A stretch of DNA of 64,000 nt. Source: Anaerolineae bacterium (GTDB taxonomy: Bacteria > Chloroflexota > Anaerolineae > Aggregatilineales > J027). Location: the NCBI GenBank assembly GCA_008933735.1, contig WBUL01000009.1:62001-126000 (forward strand). The letters run 5' to 3'. Both the position numbers and the translations under genes were made by a program. How positions within the stretch are numbered: position 1 is the first letter of the stretch; each line of letters begins with the position of its first letter. This document shows positions 26,243 through 36,628 of this stretch, one piece after another. Under the pieces are notes generated by a model. That model had not been told where the DNA came from and searched no databases. It saw only the letters and a program-made list of their open reading frames with translations.

Positions 26243-27694
26243 TTAGTATATCCTTTTTTCGGAGCGGGATTCACTCGGTTTGAACGGCGCTCCTTTGATA
26301 AACTGACCGTGTCCCTGTTCTCCGAAGAATTTCCCTTCATGCACCAGAATCCTGCCCCGGCTGATGGTGGTACGGACTTTGCCCTGTACTGTCATGCCTT
26401 CATAGGGGGTATAACCCCCGATGGTGTGCAAATTTTCCTGTTTGATAACAACCTGCGGCGCGGGGTCGTAAATCACCACATCGGCGTCGCTGCCCGCCGC
26501 GAGAATCCCTTTTTTCGGGTAGAGACCAAAGAGCTTGGCGGGATTAGCGCAAAGCACCTCTACCAGGTGCATCAAAGGATCAGATTCAAAATAAACGAGA
26601 TGTTCTTCCTCGTATTGATCCGAAAAAAGCGTGTAACTCAAGGGTAAGAGGGTTTCTAATCCTGGCAGCCCCCCAGCCGTTACTCGAAAATCATTTTTAG
26701 CCTGCTTTTTTGCCAGGCTGTAATCACAGTGGTCGGTAGACAGCACCGAAATCACACGCTTACCATACAACGACAGAAGATCGTAGTTGATCCTCTCCTT
26801 GCGAAATTCTCTTAAGGGCGGCTGCAAAATGAAATGTTCTGGATGGCTACCCTCATAATTTTGTACGTCTAAAACAAGATATTGAATGCAGGTCTCAAAG
26901 TAAAAACTGGAAGAAAAAATATGGAGTCGAAGATAGTGTTCAAGCGCAAAAGCTGTTTGTTGGGATGAACAATGCACAATGTAAGCATGTTTTTCTGGGG
27001 GAAGCAGGTTAATAATTCGGACTGCCGCCTCTTTTTCAGCGATGGCAGGCCGCGACTCACCGTGATAGCGCCAGCCGATTTTACCTTCTTCCACCAGGCG
27101 CCGGGTGGCATCGGCCACAATATCATCGTTTTCGCAGTGAAACATGGCGAGCATATCCGACGGCATAGCGCGAAGCGTATGTAAAATGGTGGCATCGTCG
27201 GCGTAATAATTTGGCTTGTAGGTCGTATAAAGTTTGATGCTCGGCACACCCATATCACGCAGCGCGGCTAAATCCTGGGCGGCTTTTGCGGGGTCACGGC
27301 TCAAATCGGTGACCATCATGTGCAGGCCATAGTCAATGTAAGCGGGCTTGCATTCCTCAAGGCGGTGATTCAAGGCCTGCTCGAAGGTCTGGCCTTTGAA
27401 CTGGGTCGCAAAATCAACAACCGTCGTCACACCCCCATATGCGGCGGATTTTGTGCCAATTTCCCAGTTGTCGTCGGTTTTGTACACCCCTGTATCCAGT
27501 TGAATGTGGGTGTGGACATCGATCACGCCGGGAAATACATAACAACCTGTCGCGTCAATTTCCCGCGCATCGTCCCACGTGACCGCGCCTGGCGCGGTGA
27601 TCCCCGCGATGGTTTCCCCGTCAATCAGGACATCGGCTTGAATCTTCTGCCAGGGTGAAATCACCTGCCCATTCCGAATAATGATACGACTCAT
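26243..27694 (-). CDS. hyuA: Hydantoinase/dihydropyrimidinase-type amidohydrolase (HyuA-like)
   Basis: 483 residues from the ATG at 27694. Metal ligands are His61 and His63 (VIDVHTHIQLD), Lys154 in PSIKLYTTYK (the lysine that is carboxylated), His186 in MFHCENDD, a later His in YIVHCSSQQ and Asp in VLSTDHCDYS. ETCIQYLVLD, FILQPPLRE, GLPGLETLLPL and FGLYPKKGILAAGSDADVVI match dihydropyrimidinases and E. coli HyuA. It opens cyclic ureides. Residues around 245-260 lie in a locally A/T-rich stretch (26840-26960) but the frame is intact. Within this neighbourhood it fits the ring-opening step of purine breakdown. Confidence 0.92.
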   Translation of the reverse strand: MSRIIIRNGQVISPWQKIQADVLIDGETIAGITAPGAVTWDDAREIDATGCYVFPGVIDVHTHIQLDTGVYKTDDNWEIGTKSAAYGGVTTVVDFATQFKGQTFEQALNHRLEECKPAYIDYGLHMMVTDLSRDPAKAAQDLAALRDMGVPSIKLYTTYKPNYYADDATILHTLRAMPSDMLAMFHCENDDIVADATRRLVEEGKIGWRYHGESRPAIAEKEAAVRIINLLPPEKHAYIVHCSSQQTAFALEHYLRLHIFSSSFYFETCIQYLVLDVQNYEGSHPEHFILQPPLREFRKERINYDLLSLYGKRVISVLSTDHCDYSLAKKQAKNDFRVTAGGLPGLETLLPLSYTLFSDQYEEEHLVYFESDPLMHLVEVLCANPAKLFGLYPKKGILAAGSDADVVIYDPAPQVVIKQENLHTIGGYTPYEGMTVQGKVRTTISRGRILVHEGKFFGEQGHGQFIKGAPFKPSESRSEKRIY

Positions 27695-27747
27695 AGTGAA
27701 ATTCTCTTTTTGATGCCTATGATAACGCGGGCAAGCAGCGCAAGGGT

Positions 27748-27776
27748 AAAAAAATGGAGGGGCATAACACCCCTCC
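27748..27776 (-). terminator. Rho-independent terminator after the PRC-barrel gene
   Basis: On the minus strand GGAGGGG and CCCCTCC pair (27756-27762 with 27770-27776) around a seven-base loop, followed by a T-rich run. It begins ten bases after the PRC-barrel stop. Confidence 0.88.
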
Positions 27777-27786
27777 AACCTTCAGG

Positions 27787-28152
27787 CTAGCGAATCCAGT
27801 AAGGGGGGTAGCCGTAGTAGTCGTAGACTTCGGTGAGCCAGGCCGGATTGGCGGTGTCGGGCCAGTTGTTTTTGTCGAAACCCGGCGCATTTTTCAGCTT
27901 GTCTTTGCTGATGTCAATCACGACCTGATGGTTGGTGGTATCCACCTCGATCATTTCCCAGGGGATAGCAAACAGTTTATCGCCGATCCCGAAAATCCCG
28001 CCGAACGACAGCACGGCATAAGCAACCCGCCCGGAATTCAGGTCAAGCATCAGCTCTTCGATCTTCCCGATCTTTTCATTCTGGCGGTTGACCGCTGATG
28101 TGCCGGTGAGTGTTCCGCTTGATAAGGTGCGTGGAGTCGTTGTTGTCTGCAT
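27787..28152 (-). CDS. PRC-barrel domain protein
   Basis: 121 residues. LIGTSAV-like start (LTGTSAVNRQNEKIGKIEEL) and VAYAVLSFGGIFGIGDKLFAIPW are typical of the PRC-barrel beta-barrel found in RimM, photosynthetic reaction centre H subunit and many stress proteins. The ATG at 28152 is preferred to the one at 28158 because GGAGGG (28159-28164) would touch the earlier codon but lies six bases from the later. The C-terminus is rich in Tyr, Pro and Trp. A structural or stress role is likely; no enzymatic residues are visible. Confidence 0.85.
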   Translation of the reverse strand: MQTTTTPRTLSSGTLTGTSAVNRQNEKIGKIEELMLDLNSGRVAYAVLSFGGIFGIGDKLFAIPWEMIEVDTTNHQVVIDISKDKLKNAPGFDKNNWPDTANPAWLTEVYDYYGYPPYWIR

Positions 28153-28158
28153 ATTCAT

Positions 28159-28164
28159 CCCTCC
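28159..28164 (-). promoter_or_regulatory. Ribosome binding site deciding the PRC-barrel start
   Basis: GGAGGG on the minus strand, six bases from the ATG at 28152 and directly against the ATG at 28158, so the second ATG is the likely start. Confidence 0.6.
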
Positions 28165-28238
28165 ATTTCTTACGATGCTTCTACCCTAATGGATGAATCT
28201 GAGCGAAGCATGAGCGGAACTATAACAGCACCTAAAAG

Positions 28239-29603
28239 CTATTTTCCATCAACGAGCTGCATCGCCAGTTTGTTATGTTTTTCGATCAGAGGCGGCAAAT
28301 CAACCGTCGTGATACGTCCCTGGTCAACCACCCGCCGCCCGTTGATGAAGCTGTAATCAACCGGATCGGAATTGCAGAAAATAATCGCGGCTACAAGATC
28401 ATGGTGTGCACCCGCATAGGTCAGCCGATCCACATTAAAGGCGATAAAATCTGCCGCCTTGCCCGGTGCAATCGCGCCAATATCATCGCGCCCCAGCACT
28501 TTTGCTCCGCCGAGGGTGCCCAGTTCCAGGGCTTCGCGGGCGGTCAGCACTTTCGGGTCATCATGCCCGACACGGGCCAGCAGCAGCGCTAACCGCGCTT
28601 CGTTCAGCAGGTTATTGGTGTCATTTGAGGCGCTGCCATCCACGCCAATTCCGACTCTCACGCCTGCGTTCAGCATTTTCCGCAGGGGCATAAAGCCGCT
28701 GGCGATTCGCATGTTGCTGCATGGGCAGTGGGCAACACCGGTTCCGGTGCGGGCGAATTTATCAATGGCATCGTCGGTCAGGTAGACACAGTGAGCGTGC
28801 CACACATCCTCGCCAACCCAACCGACATCTTCCGCGTAATCACCGGGTTTCAGGCCAAAGTTGGCAAGGCTGTATTCAACATCCGGTTTGGTTTCGGCAA
28901 GGTGCGTATGCAGACGCACGCCGGGGTAGTTCCGTGCCAGTTTGGCTGATTCGCGCATTAAATCCTGCGAAACCGAAAATGGTGAACATGGCGCAAGGGT
29001 GATTCTCAGCATCGAATAGCGGCTGTTGTCATGATACTGCTCGATGAGGCGCTGCGAATCTTTCAAAATGAAATTTTCATCTTCGGTGACGCGATCTGGT
29101 GGCAGCCCCCCTTTGCTTTCGCCCACGCTCATGCTGCCCCGGCTGGCATGGAAGCGCAGTCCTACTTGCTGCACACCGCGAATTTCATCATCCAGTTTGC
29201 AGTCATTGGGATAGATGTAGAGATGGTCACTAGCGGTGGTGCAGCCAAAAAGCATCAGCTCGGCGGCGGCAATCTGAGCGCTGATATAAACATGCTCGCT
29301 CCCCATATTGGCCCAGATGGGATACAGAGCCCGCAGCCAATCAAACAATTCATGATGTTGAGCGCCCGGAATCACACGGGTCAGAGTCTGGTAAAAATGA
29401 TGGTGGGTGTTGACCAGCCCCGGCATGACCACATGCCGCCCTTTTAAATCCAAGACTTCATCAGCGGTATCGGGTAAATCCGCCGCCGTGCCAACCTGTT
29501 CAATTACACCATCGCGGGCAAAAATCGCCGCGTTTTTGAGTTCGCGGCGCTGGTCATCCATTGTGGCAAGGGTGTGAATATTTTTAACAAGTAATGTTGT
29601 CAT
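28239..29603 (-). CDS. 8-oxoguanine deaminase-type aminohydrolase
   Basis: 454 residues. GLVNTHHHFYQTLTRVIPGA followed by LFDWLRALYPIWA and the mid-sequence HTHLAETKPDVEY, AHCVYLTDD and GIGVDGSASND belong to the branch of the amidohydrolase family that deaminates 8-oxoguanine to urate and includes the triazine hydrolase AtzB. One metal is held by His67, His69, a later His in HTHLAET and the Asp of VDGSAS. With the Mo hydroxylase it would feed oxidised purines into the urate pathway. An AAAGGA site precedes the ATG. The exact substrate would need assay; a triazine-type hydrolase is the main alternative. Confidence 0.87.
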   Translation of the reverse strand: MTTLLVKNIHTLATMDDQRRELKNAAIFARDGVIEQVGTAADLPDTADEVLDLKGRHVVMPGLVNTHHHFYQTLTRVIPGAQHHELFDWLRALYPIWANMGSEHVYISAQIAAAELMLFGCTTASDHLYIYPNDCKLDDEIRGVQQVGLRFHASRGSMSVGESKGGLPPDRVTEDENFILKDSQRLIEQYHDNSRYSMLRITLAPCSPFSVSQDLMRESAKLARNYPGVRLHTHLAETKPDVEYSLANFGLKPGDYAEDVGWVGEDVWHAHCVYLTDDAIDKFARTGTGVAHCPCSNMRIASGFMPLRKMLNAGVRVGIGVDGSASNDTNNLLNEARLALLLARVGHDDPKVLTAREALELGTLGGAKVLGRDDIGAIAPGKAADFIAFNVDRLTYAGAHHDLVAAIIFCNSDPVDYSFINGRRVVDQGRITTVDLPPLIEKHNKLAMQLVDGK

Positions 29604-29654
29604 TGAAATATCCTTTTTTCGATATTAGGCGGTTCACAGATGAGTGTAGCGCAA

Positions 29655-30359
29655 TTATTGAGGGGAAAAAACCTGCCCCCGGATCGGGGTATATCGCTGA
29701 ACAAATGCGGTCATTTCCGGTTGGGCTTCTTCTCTTGAGGCAGGCCAGTGCTTACACCACAGGTCAAACGCAGCCAGGGTAGCCAGAATCGCGGCTTCGG
29801 CTTCAGGAGTCAGGCGGTTTTTCTGTATATCCGCCCAGACGGTATCCTTTGGGGAAATAAACGGGTGCGCCTGACTCGGCGAATAATGCAGTCGCATCAT
29901 CGGAGAAAACGGATCGGCGTTATTTTCGCGCTCGGTATGTCCGATGGTGTAGGTATCCTGCAAGGTATGGAGTGCCTGCCCAAACCGTTCACAGGCCAGG
30001 GCAGGATTCGACGTGGTGATCGCTTTTAGGAGCCGTTGATAAAGCGCCTGCTGGACTTTCGGCAGATTTCTGGTCGGGTGATTCCACGCCTGCCGCATCC
30101 CATGATGATATTTGGGCAGGAGTTGAGCGCGGAACAACGCATCCGCCAGCCCCCACAACCCGATTGTGCCATCAGGACGATAACGGGGGAGGTCGGTACG
30201 CTGATTACCGAGAATGATGAGATTTTTATCCGTTCCGGGTGGAAATTCCCCGGAAAATCGCTGGAAGGCCTCATACATCAAAACCGAATGGCCTTCCTCC
30301 AGGGTTTTCAACGTGCGCCCCAGGCAGACAATCCGCGCCCCGGTAAAAAACAGCAGCAT
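29655..30359 (-). CDS. Putative zinc-dependent phospholipase C/S1-P1-like hydrolase
   Basis: 234 residues. Histidines spaced as in the all-helical zinc phospholipase C fold are seen: LEEGHSVLMYEA, LPKYHHGMRQAW, and especially RFGQALHTLQDTYTIGHTER, where the HxxxD pair plus downstream His resembles the HxxxDxxxxxH box of the family. GNQRTDLPRY precedes them. No clear signal peptide is present, which is unusual for secreted members. The ATG overlaps the folD stop (TAATG), so it is translationally coupled to folD; no functional reason for this pairing is apparent. Family assignment is tentative. Confidence 0.62.
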   Translation of the reverse strand: MLLFFTGARIVCLGRTLKTLEEGHSVLMYEAFQRFSGEFPPGTDKNLIILGNQRTDLPRYRPDGTIGLWGLADALFRAQLLPKYHHGMRQAWNHPTRNLPKVQQALYQRLLKAITTSNPALACERFGQALHTLQDTYTIGHTERENNADPFSPMMRLHYSPSQAHPFISPKDTVWADIQKNRLTPEAEAAILATLAAFDLWCKHWPASREEAQPEMTAFVQRYTPIRGQVFSPQ

Positions 30360-31225
30360 TATTCCGATGCTTCTGCCGCTTTTAAGGTGTTTTTCAGCAG
30401 CATGGCAATCGTCATTGGGCCGACACCACCGGGAACAGGTGAAATCGCACTGGCAACCTGGGCGGCGGCCTCCGTATCCACGTCACCCACCAGGCGGAAG
30501 CCGCTTTTCTTGCTGGCATCATCCACCCGATTGGTGCCAACATCAATGACGACCGCGCCCGGTTTGACCCAATCCCCCTTCACCATCTGCGCTCGACCTA
30601 CGGCGGCAATCAGCACGTCCGCTTCGCGGCAGACTTCGGGCAGGTTCTTCGTGCGGCTGTGGGCAACGGTAACGGTTGCATTGGCATTAATCAGCAGAAG
30701 CGCCATCGGAATACCGACGATATTACTGCGGCCCAAGACCACCGCCCGTGCCCCTTCCAGGGGCGTGTTGGTGGATTTCAGCATTTCCATCACGCCCTGC
30801 GGGGTGCAGGCCACAAAATGCGGCTTTCGTCCTTTCATCGCCAGCAAACCCATATTCAGGGGATGAAAACCGTCTACGTCTTTTTCGATACTGATGAGAT
30901 CCAAGATCGCTTTTTCATTGAGATGGTCAGGCAAGGGAAGCTGAACCAGAATACCATGCACTGTCGGGTTTTCATTCAGTTGCCTGACCAGCGCTTCGAC
31001 TTCTGCTTGTGAGGTACTGGCGGGCAGTTCATGGGCAAATGATTCGATACCGACTTCCGCACAGGCTTTGCGCTTGGCGCTCACATACGTCTGTGAGGCG
31101 GGGTTTTCCCCAATCAGCACCGTCGCCAGACCGGGGCGTGCTTTACCTTCCGCAATCCGTTTGTCGATTGTTTGTTTAATTTCGTCACGGACTTGGGTAG
31201 CGAGAGCTTTACCATCAATGTACAT
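30359..31225 (-). CDS. folD: FolD, methylene-THF dehydrogenase/methenyl-THF cyclohydrolase
   Basis: 288 residues. YVSAKRKACAEVGIES includes the catalytic Tyr and Lys, and VHGILVQLPLPDHLNE, KDVDGFHPLNMG, PCTPQGVMEML-like (ACTPQGVMEMLKS) and VVLGRSNIVGIPMALLL with PVPGGVGPMTIAMLL are FolD signatures. It interconverts methylene-, methenyl- and formyl-tetrahydrofolate. GAGAAGG lies before the ATG. Purine catabolism releases one-carbon units as formiminoglycine or formate, so its place at the head of this gene run may be functional; it is also a housekeeping gene in most bacteria. Confidence 0.96.
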   Translation of the reverse strand: MYIDGKALATQVRDEIKQTIDKRIAEGKARPGLATVLIGENPASQTYVSAKRKACAEVGIESFAHELPASTSQAEVEALVRQLNENPTVHGILVQLPLPDHLNEKAILDLISIEKDVDGFHPLNMGLLAMKGRKPHFVACTPQGVMEMLKSTNTPLEGARAVVLGRSNIVGIPMALLLINANATVTVAHSRTKNLPEVCREADVLIAAVGRAQMVKGDWVKPGAVVIDVGTNRVDDASKKSGFRLVGDVDTEAAAQVASAISPVPGGVGPMTIAMLLKNTLKAAEASE

Positions 31226-31440
31226 CGTAGAACCTTCTCTTTAAAAAATCCAGTAAACTTAGTGTAGCGCGTTTGATATAGTGAGAAGTAGTGACAGATG
31301 AAACGGTTTGTAAACGCATTCCGACAAATCTTCTACAAATTTATAGGCGAATGTCAGGTAACATTGTAGCAGGACAAGTATGCAGTCCAGTATTGATATT
31401 GGAATCAAACCGCGATTAATAGTAGTAAGGATAGCGGATT
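31226..31440. other. Longest intergenic region; divergent leader between folD and the pilin-like giant gene
   Basis: 215 bases without a gene. The right side holds a promoter-like pair (see 31393-31420) and an AAGG ribosome site at 31427-31430 for the plus-strand gene; the left side holds the GAGAAGG site of folD. There is no tRNA, hairpin terminator or riboswitch that I can recognise. A TTGAT...AATCAA inverted repeat at 31393-31408 overlaps the candidate -35 box. Confidence 0.5.
31393..31420 (+). promoter_or_regulatory. Candidate sigma-70-type promoter for the giant pilin-like gene
   Basis: TTGATA at 31393-31398 and ATTAAT at 31415-31420 with a 16-base spacer. Five and four of six positions match the consensus. 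The start point would leave a leader of under 20 bases before the ATG at 31441. Judged by eye only. Confidence 0.33.
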
Positions 31441-34400
31441 ATGTCTAAAAGCCCATCTCAACACGAGCATCGCTGGCAGGCATTGTCGCAGCAGATGTTG
31501 GATAAGACGAGAGCCAGGCTGCGGGCAGCGGGTCAGGCGATGGTCGAATACGCGCTGATATTGGCGCTGCTTGTATTCGCCCTCATCCTCATTCTCTCGA
31601 TTACCGGCCCTGCGGTTGGCAATGTGTTCAGCAACGTTGTGGCAAACCTGCTGGATTTAACGGTCACCCCGGAACAACCAATGAGCGAAGCTCAGTTCTG
31701 GAGTCTGGTTACGGCAGTTGCCTCCTACACTCCTGACGTGAATCCCCTGATTACCAACACCCCTCCCGGTGCCGGGGACGCTGACAACGATGGCATCCCT
31801 AACGACACCGACAACTGTCCGGGCATTGCGAACCCTACCCAACTTGATACAGATGGAGACGGGTTGGGGGATGCCTGTGATCCGGATGTCGTTGGCGGGG
31901 ACGCTGACAATGACGGGGTGCCGAATCAGAGCGACAACTGCCCCACCAACTGGAATGCCGATCAAAAGGACTCCGATAGTGACGGGATTGGAGATGTTTG
32001 TGATCCTTCACCGTTCCCGCCGCCTGATACCAACACCCCTGGCCCTTCGCCGACCCCCAAAGATCGGGTTTTCAACTATCCTTATGAAGATACAGACAAC
32101 AAAGATGACTGGGAGACAGACTTTTCCAGCCTTCTGAAAGGCCCCTGGAATGGGGAGTGGTGGGATTTAACGGGTACTGGTGTTGGAAGATGCAACGGTG
32201 GCAATATCTTTAATGCCACGAACGGCACCTACAACACCACCACAAACCCGCCTAAAGCAACCTCTGAGGAAAGCGAAATCCTCTATCCACGCGCTTCCCA
32301 TTCCTCATGGAAGACCCTGCTGGACAAAGGCAATTCGGGTCTGGGCCAGAGTGATTTCTGTGCGCGTTTCTCTCAGAAATTCAACCTCAAGGCCGGCACC
32401 TATAACTGGCATTATCGCAAAGACAACTATCTGCGGATCTACATCAACGGCGTGATGGATGTGGATGCCTGGGGCGGCGGCACCAGCTATGTTGATGAAC
32501 CCATGACGATCCCCGCCGATGGCGAATATGAAATCATCATCCTGTTTGTGGATACCGGCAGCAATGCGTTGTTAGAAGTGGCCTTGCAGGATAACGGGTT
32601 GCAGGACGCTGGCGACTGCGATTGGCAGCAGGTTGAAGGTACCAGCGAAACGGTGACCCCACGTTCCGGCGGGAAGATGTGGTCAGACAGCCCCGGACGA
32701 AACTACTACAACGATACCTACTGTATCCTGCGTCTGCGTGGGGTGGTAAACCTGGCAACAGCGACCCGGCCACGGGTGGAATTCTGGGATCAATATGCGC
32801 TGCAAATTACCACCGATACAGCGTGGTTTGCCGTGCGCGAAGAGGGCACAACCGACTGGTTTGCTCAGGAGATCCACCGGGGCGGTGTAACGAACTATAC
32901 CTGGACAAAACAGGAAGTGCGGCTTGACCTTTTTGACGGTGTGAACGCGACTTCCGGTGCCCCTGTCAATGACTTGAATTTCGCAGGGAAGAAGGTCGAA
33001 ATTGCATTTATCCTGGAAGCCGATGCCAGCGTGAATGCTGCGGGCTGGTGGATTGACGATTTCCGGGTATTCGAAAAGACCTACAAGCTGTACTACCTCG
33101 GTTATACGGATGATGTCGAAGGCCCGGTAGATTGGGTCAGCGAAGGTCAGTGGGCAAAAGATGGCACCCGCACCAACAGTGGTGCGAATGCCTGGCACGA
33201 CAGTCCCGGCGGGAATTACGCCAGTAACACCAACAGCAGCCTTGTGCTTAACGGTCTGCTGGATCTGCGCGGGCCAACTGTGGTTGACCCCGAACTGGCA
33301 TTCTGGCACAGCTATGCCCTGGCGACGGCTGACCAGATTCTGGTGGAAGCCTCCATTGATGAAGGTAGTACCTGGACACCTTTGAAAACATCCCTCACGG
33401 ATACCACCAACTATCTGATCCAGGGAAGCGCCTCGCTCCCGGCAACCGATTTTAATCTCGTCACCGTGCCTCTAGGGATGAGCGGGCAGGACTACAAAGG
33501 CCAACTGGTCATGCTGCGCTTCCGCATTCTGACGGATGGCAGCACAAACGCTGATGGCTGGTGGATTGATGACATTCAATTCCGCAACAAACCCGTCTAT
33601 ACGCCCGTTGTCCCGGATTGGTGTGACGATTTCGAAGGGACAAACGAAGATTGGACCATGGAAGGAAGCTGGGCACCAACGGGATCCGCTACCAATGGGA
33701 GCGCCAGCTACTCAGGAACCCAGTCGATGACCGACAGCCCCGGTTCAAACTACAGCGGCAACGTCAACAGTTCGCTCGAATTGAATCGGTCAGTTCAGGT
33801 CGCCGGCGCAACCGCCCCCATCCTTCGCTTCTGGCATCGCTGGGAATTGGGTTCTGGCGACAAAGTGATGGTTGAAATCAACGAAGAAGAAGGTCCAACG
33901 GCGGGTACATGGACGAAAATCTGGGAACAGAATTACAACAATGTCCCGGCCTATCACGACACGGCGACCACCTCCTATGTGCCTACTACAGGCTGGAATA
34001 TTCAACGTGCTTGGCAGCCTGTGATTGTTTACCTGAACCCGCTGCTGAACGCGGGGAACACTAACAAAAGCTTCAAGCTGCGCTTCCGCATCCAGACGGA
34101 TGGCAGTTCCCATAGTGATGGCTGGTATGTTGATGATGTCTGTGTCGAGAACTTCAAAGACCCCACCCTGAGTCTGCCAGTGGTCGAGGATTTTGACTCC
34201 TCACCGACCAATCGTTGGTATATCGGCAGCGAATGGGTTCAGCAGAACTTCAATGCACGTGGTGGTACATATGCGATGCAGGCGGAGTACATTCCGTACT
34301 CGGACAACATCCTTGAACTGCGAACCAATGTGAACCTGACCGGCGTCACTGCCGCTAACAAACCGACCCTCTACTTCTGGGAAAACTACCGCCTGGGGAC

Positions 34401-36609
34401 CGCCGCCTATACCTTTGTGGAGGTGCGGGAGGTCAGCCCGGACGGCAGTTCTGCCAATCCCTGGAAGATTGTAGGCGTGCATACGAACAGCATCCAGAAC
34501 TGGGCATACAACCGCCGTCAGGTGGATCTCTCCAGCTATGCGGGCAAAACCATCCGGGTTCGTTTCCGTCTGCAAGCGATCACCAGCAACAGCGTCAGCG
34601 CTGGTTGGTTTGTTGACCAGATACAGATTGTGAACCGGGCGTCCCTCGAAACCACCATCGCCCTGCCCTACAACGAAGATGTGAGTTTTGGCGCGTCAGG
34701 TTGGGTGCGTGAGGGCGACTGGTCAATCGTGGATGATCCGCGTCCGCTGGGCAGTGGGAGTGCGCTTGGCCCCGGTCTTTGGACAGTCGAATATTACCGT
34801 AATACCACGGGTACCTCGCCCAACTTCCCCACCAGCCCATCGGACTTCTGGGGTTCGGAAACGGTGTCGGAAATCGACTTTAACTGGGGTACGAGTAGTG
34901 CGCCACAGATCGTCCTGAATAACAACCCTTACAGCGACAAGGATGATCGCTGGATGGCGAAGTACACGCGCACCGTCTTCTTCGCGGAAGATACGACCTT
35001 CCAGATCGAGATCACGTCGGATGATGGTCACCGGATGTATATCGACTCGGCCCTGGCCGCGAATGTCTGGACTAATGGCAGCAGCAATGTCTCGACCACC
35101 AATTACGCATTTGGGGCGGGGACACATGTCATCCAGGTCGACTACTATGACAATACGGGCGGGGCGAAAATCATCGTAGACTTTACCCTGTTGGCGGGCG
35201 GCAGCTCAGTTGACCTGTTCGACGGGAACAGTTGGTCGGCCTATTACTTCCCGTACTGTAACAATGCCAGTTTCCTGACACCGCCTTTCAACCGGGGTGT
35301 CGCTGACCCGGTGGGTGCACTTGAGTTTAACTTCCCAGCAGATACACCGCAGATTGTTCTGGATAACAATGCGGCGGCATTGGATAATGGTGTGCTCTCG
35401 CCTGGCGGCGCTGGTGTCCCCTTCCAGGAAGTCAACGGCTATGTGCTGATCGAAGCGGAAGAAGCCTCGCAGGTGGTGAACGGTGCGGGAACACACCTTA
35501 ATCGCCAGTGGGTCTTTGACACCACTTATGCGGGTTACTCTGGCACCGGTGCGATGCAGGCCCGCCCCACTTCCCCAGTCTTTAATATCGGAACGGATAC
35601 CAGCATGGGGCCGACGAACATTGTCCCACGTCTGGACTACAACGTGACCTTTACCACCACTGGCAGTTACACGGTTTATATTCGTGGTCTTGGACCTAGT
35701 ACCAGCCAGGACTCGGTGCGGGTCGGTTTGAACGGCACTGAGGTCACAGCTTCGGCCACCAGCGGCCTCACCGGATTTACCACCAGCTATAGTTGGCGTA
35801 CCGACAGCAGCGCGGTGCTTAATATCTCGACCCCGGGTACGTATACTGTGAATATCTGGATGCGTGAATCCGGCATGGTGGTGGACAAGATCTGGTTTGG
35901 GACGGATACTGCCACCCGCCCGATGGCGTGGAAGTGCGACGCTGAAAACAGCGATCCGACTCAGTACTGGCTGGGGCGTTACGAACGTAACATTACGGTT
36001 GCTGACCCGACCACCCTGGTTTTCAATCTTTCCAGCATAGATGGGCATCGCCTCTACGTGGACGGTGCGCTGATCCGCTCCAGATGGAACTCCGGTGAGC
36101 AGATTTCTTCGGAAAGCATCCTGCTAACTCCGGGGACTCATGCTATACGGATCGAGTATCGCTCTCAAACGAGTTCATCGCGGTACCTCAAGCTGGAATA
36201 CGTATTGGACGGCCCGGTCTTCCATTCGGATGCGACGGCAGACTTCGCCTCCGCCGGGAACTATACCGATTACTACGGGGCAAGTGTCATCATGGAAGAT
36301 GAAATTGACCTGGCAGGCACGACCTTCCCGACCCTGACCTGGTTTGACAAGTTCGAACTGGGCAACCTGGACTCAGTGATTGTGGAGGTGTCGCAGGTGG
36401 GTGGTAACGACCCCGCCCCCGGCGCGGCAACGACCTGGACAGAAGTGTATAACGCCTACAACTTCAGCAATACCAACTGGCGCAGGCGTCTGGTTGACCT
36501 GTCAGCATTCGCTGGACAAAAGATCGTGATCCGCTTCCGTCTGGATGCCCTCAACTCCAACGGTGAGGAAGACGGGTGGTATATTGACGATATACAGGTG
36601 TCTGAATAA
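31441..36609 (+). CDS. Giant Flp-pilin-like surface protein with TSP3, PA14, CBM6-like and MAM-like modules
   Basis: 1722 residues. Residues 30-36 (AGQAMVEY region) show a class III pilin signal: Gly31 before the cut, Glu at +5 and Tyr at +6, then a hydrophobic helix [15 protein letters not shown]. Two thrombospondin type 3 calcium repeats follow (about residues 113-190, DxDNDGxxNxxDNCP). Then come a PA14-like domain (about 215-390), several modules ending W[WF]xD[DQ] at about 33050, 33560, 34125, 34605 and 36575, a PA14 domain at about 34760-35200 and a second PA14 domain split by a CBM6-like insert (35438-35920). There is no C-terminal anchor. Inference: a very large adhesin displayed by the Tad/Flp or a related pilin export machine. 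AAGG precedes the ATG. Confidence 0.85.
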   Translation: MSKSPSQHEHRWQALSQQMLDKTRARLRAAGQAMVEYALILALLVFALILILSITGPAVGNVFSNVVANLLDLTVTPEQPMSEAQFWSLVTAVASYTPDVNPLITNTPPGAGDADNDGIPNDTDNCPGIANPTQLDTDGDGLGDACDPDVVGGDADNDGVPNQSDNCPTNWNADQKDSDSDGIGDVCDPSPFPPPDTNTPGPSPTPKDRVFNYPYEDTDNKDDWETDFSSLLKGPWNGEWWDLTGTGVGRCNGGNIFNATNGTYNTTTNPPKATSEESEILYPRASHSSWKTLLDKGNSGLGQSDFCARFSQKFNLKAGTYNWHYRKDNYLRIYINGVMDVDAWGGGTSYVDEPMTIPADGEYEIIILFVDTGSNALLEVALQDNGLQDAGDCDWQQVEGTSETVTPRSGGKMWSDSPGRNYYNDTYCILRLRGVVNLATATRPRVEFWDQYALQITTDTAWFAVREEGTTDWFAQEIHRGGVTNYTWTKQEVRLDLFDGVNATSGAPVNDLNFAGKKVEIAFILEADASVNAAGWWIDDFRVFEKTYKLYYLGYTDDVEGPVDWVSEGQWAKDGTRTNSGANAWHDSPGGNYASNTNSSLVLNGLLDLRGPTVVDPELAFWHSYALATADQILVEASIDEGSTWTPLKTSLTDTTNYLIQGSASLPATDFNLVTVPLGMSGQDYKGQLVMLRFRILTDGSTNADGWWIDDIQFRNKPVYTPVVPDWCDDFEGTNEDWTMEGSWAPTGSATNGSASYSGTQSMTDSPGSNYSGNVNSSLELNRSVQVAGATAPILRFWHRWELGSGDKVMVEINEEEGPTAGTWTKIWEQNYNNVPAYHDTATTSYVPTTGWNIQRAWQPVIVYLNPLLNAGNTNKSFKLRFRIQTDGSSHSDGWYVDDVCVENFKDPTLSLPVVEDFDSSPTNRWYIGSEWVQQNFNARGGTYAMQAEYIPYSDNILELRTNVNLTGVTAANKPTLYFWENYRLGTAAYTFVEVREVSPDGSSANPWKIVGVHTNSIQNWAYNRRQVDLSSYAGKTIRVRFRLQAITSNSVSAGWFVDQIQIVNRASLETTIALPYNEDVSFGASGWVREGDWSIVDDPRPLGSGSALGPGLWTVEYYRNTTGTSPNFPTSPSDFWGSETVSEIDFNWGTSSAPQIVLNNNPYSDKDDRWMAKYTRTVFFAEDTTFQIEITSDDGHRMYIDSALAANVWTNGSSNVSTTNYAFGAGTHVIQVDYYDNTGGAKIIVDFTLLAGGSSVDLFDGNSWSAYYFPYCNNASFLTPPFNRGVADPVGALEFNFPADTPQIVLDNNAAALDNGVLSPGGAGVPFQEVNGYVLIEAEEASQVVNGAGTHLNRQWVFDTTYAGYSGTGAMQARPTSPVFNIGTDTSMGPTNIVPRLDYNVTFTTTGSYTVYIRGLGPSTSQDSVRVGLNGTEVTASATSGLTGFTTSYSWRTDSSAVLNISTPGTYTVNIWMRESGMVVDKIWFGTDTATRPMAWKCDAENSDPTQYWLGRYERNITVADPTTLVFNLSSIDGHRLYVDGALIRSRWNSGEQISSESILLTPGTHAIRIEYRSQTSSSRYLKLEYVLDGPVFHSDATADFASAGNYTDYYGASVIMEDEIDLAGTTFPTLTWFDKFELGNLDSVIVEVSQVGGNDPAPGAATTWTEVYNAYNFSNTNWRRRLVDLSAFAGQKIVIRFRLDALNSNGEEDGWYIDDIQVSE

Positions 36610-36628
36610 GGCTCGCTTGATTTAACAC

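Noticed and set aside
26840-26960. A/T-rich patch in hyuA as a sign of insertion or decay
   Set aside because: The frame is intact and the residues ETCIQYLVLD still align with the hydantoinase family.
31226-31440. tRNA or riboswitch in the longest intergenic region
   Set aside because: No cloverleaf, T-loop or long paired structure was found by eye; only promoter-like boxes.
35206-36048. A 280-codon open frame on the minus strand
   Set aside because: It lies inside the PA14/CBM region of the giant pilin-like gene and shows no family features.
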